From contig OZ345360.1 in the NCBI GenBank assembly GCA_977006965.1, forward strand, positions 558,001 to 622,000: a stretch of DNA of 64,000 bases. The letters are read 5' to 3'. How positions within the stretch are numbered: the stretch's first letter is position 1; every line of letters begins with the position of its first letter. Made by a program: the position numbers and the translations under genes. This stretch comes from Phymatolithon calcareum. Lineage: Eukaryota > Rhodophyta > Florideophyceae > Hapalidiales. Of the stretch, positions 59,386 through 64,000 are shown piece after piece. A model generated the notes under the pieces. The model worked only from the letters and a program-made list of their open reading frames with translations. It did not search any database and was not told where the DNA came from.

Positions 59386-60025
59386 CGCTCATTGCCTGAA
59401 GCTCACATCTGCTTGGCTCAGAGCCTTGTTAGGCCCTGCCAAAGTTATGAGGCGGCATGAAGGGCTCAATCAAGGAGGGGGAAATTACCGGCCAGGTCAG
59501 GGGCATGTATTCTTCCCTGGTTAGGTCGGGGGGAAGAGGCAGGCTGGCTGACGCGCAGCAAAATTTTTGAACACTTTTTGATTTCTATTGGAGTGCATTT
59601 TGCCTCGCGAACGGTGCATTTTTTGAGTACCGTACCGACGAAGAGGCACAGCCCGCGGGTGAATAGCACGTCATCGCCCACCCAAGGCATCAATTCAAAA
59701 TGGTGTTTGCTAATCACCCGTCAGAGGTCGATCTACAGTACTGTACTGTGGTTAGATGCTGAGGCAGGCGATGGATGCAGAGTTTGAAGGGGAGCAAGTC
59801 TTGACTCAATACAGTAAACACTCGCTCCCCTTCAAAGACTGCATCCTCTTGAACACATTCAATGCAATAAGTGAGTGCTCAATCAAATGATCAATCTTGA
59901 ATGACTGATTGATTGATTGATTGATTTGAAGGGCGGAACTCCGCGGTCCCTGTGGAGTGCGTGTCGGTCAAAAACCCGTGAAAAATGGTCTGGATGAAAA
60001 ACAGGGTATTGGTTGACCCTGTCCT
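59386..60025. other. Spacer with hairpin and GATT microsatellite
   Basis: A long inverted repeat at 59773-59846 and a (GATT)n stretch at about 59903-59923. No gene. Confidence 0.5.
59773..59846. repeat. Inverted repeat with 28-bp imperfect arms
   Basis: GGATGCAGAGTTTGAAGGGG... (59773-59800) faces ...CCCCTTCAAAGACTGCATCC (59819-59846), with an 18-bp loop. A few mismatches. Confidence 0.8.
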
Positions 60026-62173
60026 TTACTTCTTCCCTACTTCTTCATCTTCCATGATACTATACATTGGGATTACCGCCCCGCTGCACACATCGACTTG
60101 TCCATCTACGATGCATATGAACTCGCGCGACAACGCCGTCTGGTACTTCGGTGACCTTCTCGCGTCAATCGTTATATTTTTTAGACGGCCGAACGGTAGT
60201 GGCGACAGCTCGATGTACCCATGCCGCCTAGACCTGCGATACATCTGCAGTCCACATCCAGTGTCCTTAGTAGAGTTTAGCTCATACTTCTCGTCCGTCA
60301 ATGACTCCACGAAGCTCCTTAATGACAGCCTACCCTCCAATTCGACCGTGTTCAGGTCCACTCGTCCCTCCTTAGCTCTGCGGCTCACAATTCCATGTGC
60401 CGTTCGCACAACTCGATCCGGAGGAAAGCGGTACGGCGTCGCCTCCACAACGGCTTCGCTCGCCCCAGCCATCTGCTCTTTCAACTCACTCTCAGGGTCT
60501 CTAGAGCAGAATGCTACTCCCTGATCTCGTCCGACCACGAGGTAGGTTTTCCCTTGCAGCTCATGTCGCCTGTAAGCCAATCTGTCGACCAGAATACACG
60601 GCCGTGACATATCGCACAAGTCCATCTTGTGAGCGTACAACGGTATGGAGAAGCCTCCGCCATCCCATCTTACTCTATCTAGCGTCCAAGCTCCTTCGCT
60701 TTCGACGTTGCCCCATTTCCAGGATCCTTGGTCGTAACACCCTCTATCGCCGTCCACAGCATTGCACCCGACCGTGACCGTGCCTGGTGGAACCAGTATC
60801 TCGTCGACGAGCCAGACTGGTCCTTCCACACCCCGGAGTGAGCTTATGCTGCTTTTCCAGAATGTATGGCCTGCCATCCTCATTCGCATAGTGCCTATCC
60901 ACTCTCCTTCGGCAGGAGCCGGCAACGGGCAATCGAAGAACACACTGTCCCAGGACCCCACTTCATCTGAAGCTAACGATATGATACCGTCCGACACCAG
61001 CTGGAGAAAACTCAAGATGACCGACCGTGCTCTCTGACCCCTCTCCGGCCACGCCCATTTTCTGGTCGTGTGCCACGGTGTGAACATTAAGTCACTGGTA
61101 TACTTGACAATCTTTGACCACCCGTCTACGTGCAGCGCCAATTGCTCGTTTTTGTACTCAAGGCTCCACGGTTCGGTACACGGTCTCTCCATGATGGGCT
61201 TTGAGAAAGCCAGATCAGTCGTCGTCCAAGTGGAAGCGAACCTCGCTGTGGGTCCTGCCTCTACCGGCGTGCCGTCTACCATGAGCAGCGGTAGCCTGTT
61301 GATTCCCTCATACGTGGCAATCCGTATTGAGAGCCTGAACGGCCGGTAACATCTGCGCGGCTCACGCCATCCCGCTTCAGTTACACCGCTCTCGTCCTCC
61401 CCTGACAATCTATCGCTGCCAGCGTCCTCGATTGGGTCTCCCGGAAAACCACATTCGCAGTCCTTCCCAGCTCCGACTCGGCCTACAGTCGACTCGTCCA
61501 CTTTCTCTTCGAGAGTACACGGTCCAGCTCTGTTCCCGACGGCGGCCGACTCCAGTCTACCCACTGTGTCCTCACACCGTCCGTAGGTGATTTCCGCTTG
61601 TACGGTCTTGGGAGGATGAGAACGTGGCCCATTGACTCCATATCTTGCTCTGCCACTCATAGCATTCCCAAAGGCGGGGAGCTGGCTGGAAGCGCTGGCG
61701 GCCACGCCGGCTACACCGCTCACACATGTACATTGCGTTTGCTGACCACCACCAACACAACGGCTGCAATCAAGCTCGCCGGGTGCTGTCTGCGCTAGCC
61801 GCGTGGTTGTTGTCCCACTGGATTCTGCCTTCCCAGTCCTGCCACGCTCCAACCCGGGCTTAACGTCGACCGGATCGCTTGCTTCCCTCGTCCTGTCGGC
61901 GTATGCCGGCAACCGCTGCGAGCTCCAGAGCGACTTAGCACACCCAACGTCAAGTCGTTCCGCCTGACTGCCACTTACCTTCAAGGGTCTGCATCGTAGG
62001 AATGGATGATTACCACCTTCGTTATTCTTGCAGTAAGGGAGTTTCTCGCAGTGATTATCGCACCGCTTGCAGTACGAGCACGTGAACTCGTTCGGGCACC
62101 GCGATGTGCGCCCACTATTAGTTGTCCAATGGTACAGACACCTCATACTGTCGTTAGGTGTCCAAGACATCAT
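60026..62173 (-). CDS. Orphan protein with Cys/His-rich N-terminus (715 aa)
   Basis: A long ATG-started frame (a second ATG follows at once) with no stop for 2.1 kb. The first 61 residues carry C12, H15, C26, C32, C35, C38, H41, C42, C48, H56 and C61, probably a zinc-binding domain (FTCSYCKRCDNHC). Residues about 60-290 are polar, Gly/Arg/Ser-rich and look disordered. The C-terminal 420 residues are well-formed, Trp-rich and probably beta-rich (for example GPVWLVDEILVPPGTVTVG, GSWKWGNVESEG). No signal peptide or membrane segment is visible. I recognise no family. It lies between a Fanzor remnant and a TIR element, so a mobile-element or viral origin should be considered, but nothing shows it. 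Confidence 0.6.
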   Translation of the reverse strand: MMSWTPNDSMRCLYHWTTNSGRTSRCPNEFTCSYCKRCDNHCEKLPYCKNNEGGNHPFLRCRPLKVSGSQAERLDVGCAKSLWSSQRLPAYADRTREASDPVDVKPGLERGRTGKAESSGTTTTRLAQTAPGELDCSRCVGGGQQTQCTCVSGVAGVAASASSQLPAFGNAMSGRARYGVNGPRSHPPKTVQAEITYGRCEDTVGRLESAAVGNRAGPCTLEEKVDESTVGRVGAGKDCECGFPGDPIEDAGSDRLSGEDESGVTEAGWREPRRCYRPFRLSIRIATYEGINRLPLLMVDGTPVEAGPTARFASTWTTTDLAFSKPIMERPCTEPWSLEYKNEQLALHVDGWSKIVKYTSDLMFTPWHTTRKWAWPERGQRARSVILSFLQLVSDGIISLASDEVGSWDSVFFDCPLPAPAEGEWIGTMRMRMAGHTFWKSSISSLRGVEGPVWLVDEILVPPGTVTVGCNAVDGDRGCYDQGSWKWGNVESEGAWTLDRVRWDGGGFSIPLYAHKMDLCDMSRPCILVDRLAYRRHELQGKTYLVVGRDQGVAFCSRDPESELKEQMAGASEAVVEATPYRFPPDRVVRTAHGIVSRRAKEGRVDLNTVELEGRLSLRSFVESLTDEKYELNSTKDTGCGLQMYRRSRRHGYIELSPLPFGRLKNITIDARRSPKYQTALSREFICIVDGQVDVCSGAVIPMYSIMEDEEVGKK

Positions 62174-62367
62174 CCAACCGTGCCTTCGCTATATCGTCAC
62201 CTCAGCGTAATCGCTTCCCTAACATTGAATTAGTAGTCCCTAGGTCTTTCGCCGGAGTGTAGGTAACCTCGCTGGTTTTCTGATCGTTTGAGCACGTGGA
62301 GGAGTTTCGAAGTTTTAAACGTCTTCACCGTTAATGAAAAACAAAAATGAGTATATGCAGGGGAATG
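62174..62367. other. Upstream region of the orphan gene
   Basis: About 190 bp before the TTAA element. Nothing recognisable. Confidence 0.4.
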
Positions 62368-62371
62368 TTAA

Positions 62372-62390
62372 GGACCTACTTCCCCATCTT
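62372..62390 (+). repeat. Left terminal inverted repeat of the TTAA element
   Basis: GGACCTACTTCCCCATCTT; preceded directly by TTAA. Confidence 0.85.
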
Positions 62391-63155
62391 AGATTTTCAC
62401 TTTTATTTTTTATGAGCTCGGGAATCCGAAAAGCTCATTGGACACTTTCTGTTATGGCAGTACATAATTGGCTAAGCAAAAAAAAGTCCTCGCGCCGTGG
62501 AAACTTTTTCTAGAAATACTCAGCAGAGGGTTCCTTCGAAAATCGGGACAGCTCCTTAAACGCGAAGTTTAAGACCACTTCCTGATCCGTTCTTCGCATT
62601 TCGTAAACTATTATAGAAAGCCAAGAATGTAGGTTATCCAAAAATCAAAAAAATCAAAGAAAGGGGATGATATAAGGAGTGCAGAGCACTTTTCGTAATT
62701 CTGATCTTGAAAAAGAAACGCCTACAAAGATGGACAATTATCTCGAAAAGGACTTAATGAATTTCTTATTGCCCCGGTCAAAAGTTTCAAATGGTTGTAG
62801 ACTACTACAGGAATACCGCAAATTTGGTAAAATCGAACGTCTAGGTGGCAAACAAGTTCGCGCCGCGAGACGAAAAGTTTTTTAAAATCGGCAAAGGAAC
62901 AGGCGAAAAATATACTAAAATTCACGTTGCGCCCCGACGAGAAGCTGAAACTGTTCGAAGGAAACACAGTAAGCATTTTTCTGTAATGATTGATTAGAGC
63001 CGAATATTGGATACTTTTGCTGACTTCATATTTGAAATATTTCACTTGTTTCGACACATTTTCTTGAAACTGGATGCAGTCCCGTCGGTGCAAACAACAT
63101 AATTAAAATTTTCATCCAGTTTATCAGCATTGTTTCGGCCAGTGAGAGCGCTTCA

Positions 63156-63174
63156 AAGATGGGGAAGTAGGTCC
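63156..63174 (-). repeat. Right terminal inverted repeat of the TTAA element
   Basis: Exact reverse complement of 62372-62390; followed directly by TTAA. Confidence 0.85.
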
Positions 63175-63178
63175 TTAA

Positions 63179-63849
63179 TGTACTCGTATTCACCTGCCAC
63201 TGCGTATTCGAGAACTTCAACCAATAAGCGCTCACTGTTTATAGAGCGCAATGCACCTGACAGTATCTATGCCTTAATCAATGCGGTTTGTTCGTTGGCG
63301 TCAGCCGAGCTCTTCGAAACTATTGGCACAAAATCCCGCTTACGTGCACAAGCTGTGCCCATTTCTAATCTTTCTGTTTGGTCATTATTTTTGACAACAA
63401 AATGGATGCGCGATTATTAGCCCGCCTGACATTCACCGCGGCGAATACAAGCGTACATTTTGGACAGTAAATCTGGTTTCATATATGTTTTTTTGATGCG
63501 AGTCCATAGTTTCAAATAAAGAGCGCTATTGTGTTTGTACAAATTTCGGTTGTCATACGCTTTGTTTTCCTCCCCTCCTTACATTCCCCTGGTCGGACCG
63601 ATACTATTTCGAAATAACATTTTAAAAATATTATTTCCAAATAGTATCGACACAATTATTTTCTTATTGAACACCTGTACACAAGATAAACTGGAAGATC
63701 AGAACAAGCGTCATCGCCACTGGAGCACACAATTCTACTGTACTTACATCATCGGCGAGATCTGTGAAACTTGGGAAGGCGACAGCTAAGCTGGGAATTG
63801 CACCGCTGAACGCACCAGCCTCTGAGCGCCCCTTCGGCGACACAGCGCC
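63179..63849. other. Spacer with fold-back at 63599-63649
   Basis: No gene. The last 60 bp are GC-rich, probably the leader of the gene starting at 63850. Confidence 0.5.
63599..63649. repeat. Fold-back with 19-bp arms
   Basis: CGATACTATTTCGAAATAA (63599-63617) and its reverse complement with one mismatch (63631-63649), 13-base loop. Confidence 0.75.
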
Positions 63850-64000
63850 ATGTCCAAGTGCTGTTGCTGTAACGATGGTCCGTCTCTCGCGGACGACCCG
63901 ACTCTCGTCTTCTCCATCTATGTCATCGCATTCATTCCGCTCGCATTTATTTACGCTCTCGACTTCATTACCGACAAGTGGCGCACCATCCGCGAAACGC
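63850..64000 (+). CDS. 5' end of a gene cut by the right edge (membrane protein)
   Basis: The ATG at 63850 (GCGCCATGTC context) opens a frame that runs off the window, 50 codons visible. It begins MSKCCCCNDGPSLADDP (a Cys cluster that could be acylated), then a hydrophobic segment FSIYVIAFIPLAFIYAL and a basic end. Start context and composition suggest a real gene. Family unknown. Confidence 0.5.
   Translation, partial: MSKCCCCNDGPSLADDPTLVFSIYVIAFIPLAFIYALDFITDKWRTIRET

Larger units (their letters stand above)
62368..63178. mobile_element. 803-bp inverted-repeat element flanked by TTAA
   Basis: GGACCTACTTCCCCATCTT at 62372-62390 is repeated as an exact reverse complement at 63156-63174 (19 of 19). 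TTAA lies immediately outside both (62368-62371 and 63175-63178), the target-site duplication of piggyBac-type transposases. The AT-rich interior holds only short unsupported frames, so this is probably a non-autonomous (MITE-like) copy. Confidence 0.82.

Noticed and set aside
62679-63093. Gene inside the TTAA element
   Set aside because: Short AT-rich frames with no similarity to piggyBac transposase.

Overview
This is a nuclear window from a eukaryotic alga, most likely a red alga and possibly an intron-poor, compact florideophyte of the Chondrus type. The host call is inference. It rests on single-exon housekeeping genes, only two convincing spliceosomal introns (both near or inside small genes), plastid-style N-terminal extensions on ThiO and ArgJ, and decayed repeats between genes. 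There are no prokaryotic operons, no CRISPR array and no rRNA.

Layout. 1-2.7 kb: a broken PIF/Harbinger DNA transposon (transposase plus a convergent, frameshifted companion gene). 3.6-4.7 kb: the 3' end of a non-LTR retrotransposon (here LINE-A). 7.5-10.8 kb: GSK3 kinase and a bL21 ribosomal protein with an organelle-type extension. 11-14 kb: a repeat graveyard with a dead reverse transcriptase (LINE-B), a Sec14-like pseudogene and a tRNA-derived SINE with an 11-bp target duplication. 14.7-19.0 kb: an NB-ARC/WD40 STAND protein (NLR-like) with 11 almost identical 43-residue WD repeats. 19.2-21.3 kb: an element bounded by inverted repeats, holding a LINE-A scrap. 21.8-26 kb: a voltage-gated channel with a non-GYG filter (one intron), ribosomal protein eS6 (two-codon first exon) and an LYR protein. 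26.7-27.8 kb: LINE-A copy 2 with an open RNase H frame. 29.2-34.6 kb: TAF2 and the ubiquitin E2 UBE2T. 34.7-37.0 kb: LINE-A copy 3 with its RT domain. 39-43 kb: a bHLH-GAF regulator, a hypothetical gene and an exosome cofactor C1D/Rrp47. 43.3-47.2 kb: divergent thiO and NRAMP genes. 48-53.7 kb: MOT1/BTAF1. 54-58.3 kb: ArgJ, ADAT2, a CCDC137-like protein and an R-SNARE. 58.9-59.4 kb: a decayed Fanzor/TnpB-like nuclease. 60-62.2 kb: a 715-aa orphan. 62.4-63.2 kb: a TTAA-flanked inverted-repeat element. The window ends in the first codons of another gene.

The genes do not form one pathway. They are unrelated housekeeping genes (transcription: TAF2, MOT1, bHLH; translation: eS6, bL21, ADAT2; metabolism: ThiO, ArgJ; transport and signalling: NRAMP, channel, SNARE, GSK3) set between mobile-element debris. 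The strongest candidate for something not well described is the NB-ARC protein with a homogenised WD40 array. Next are the Fanzor remnant, the SINE, the TIR elements and the channel with the unusual selectivity filter.
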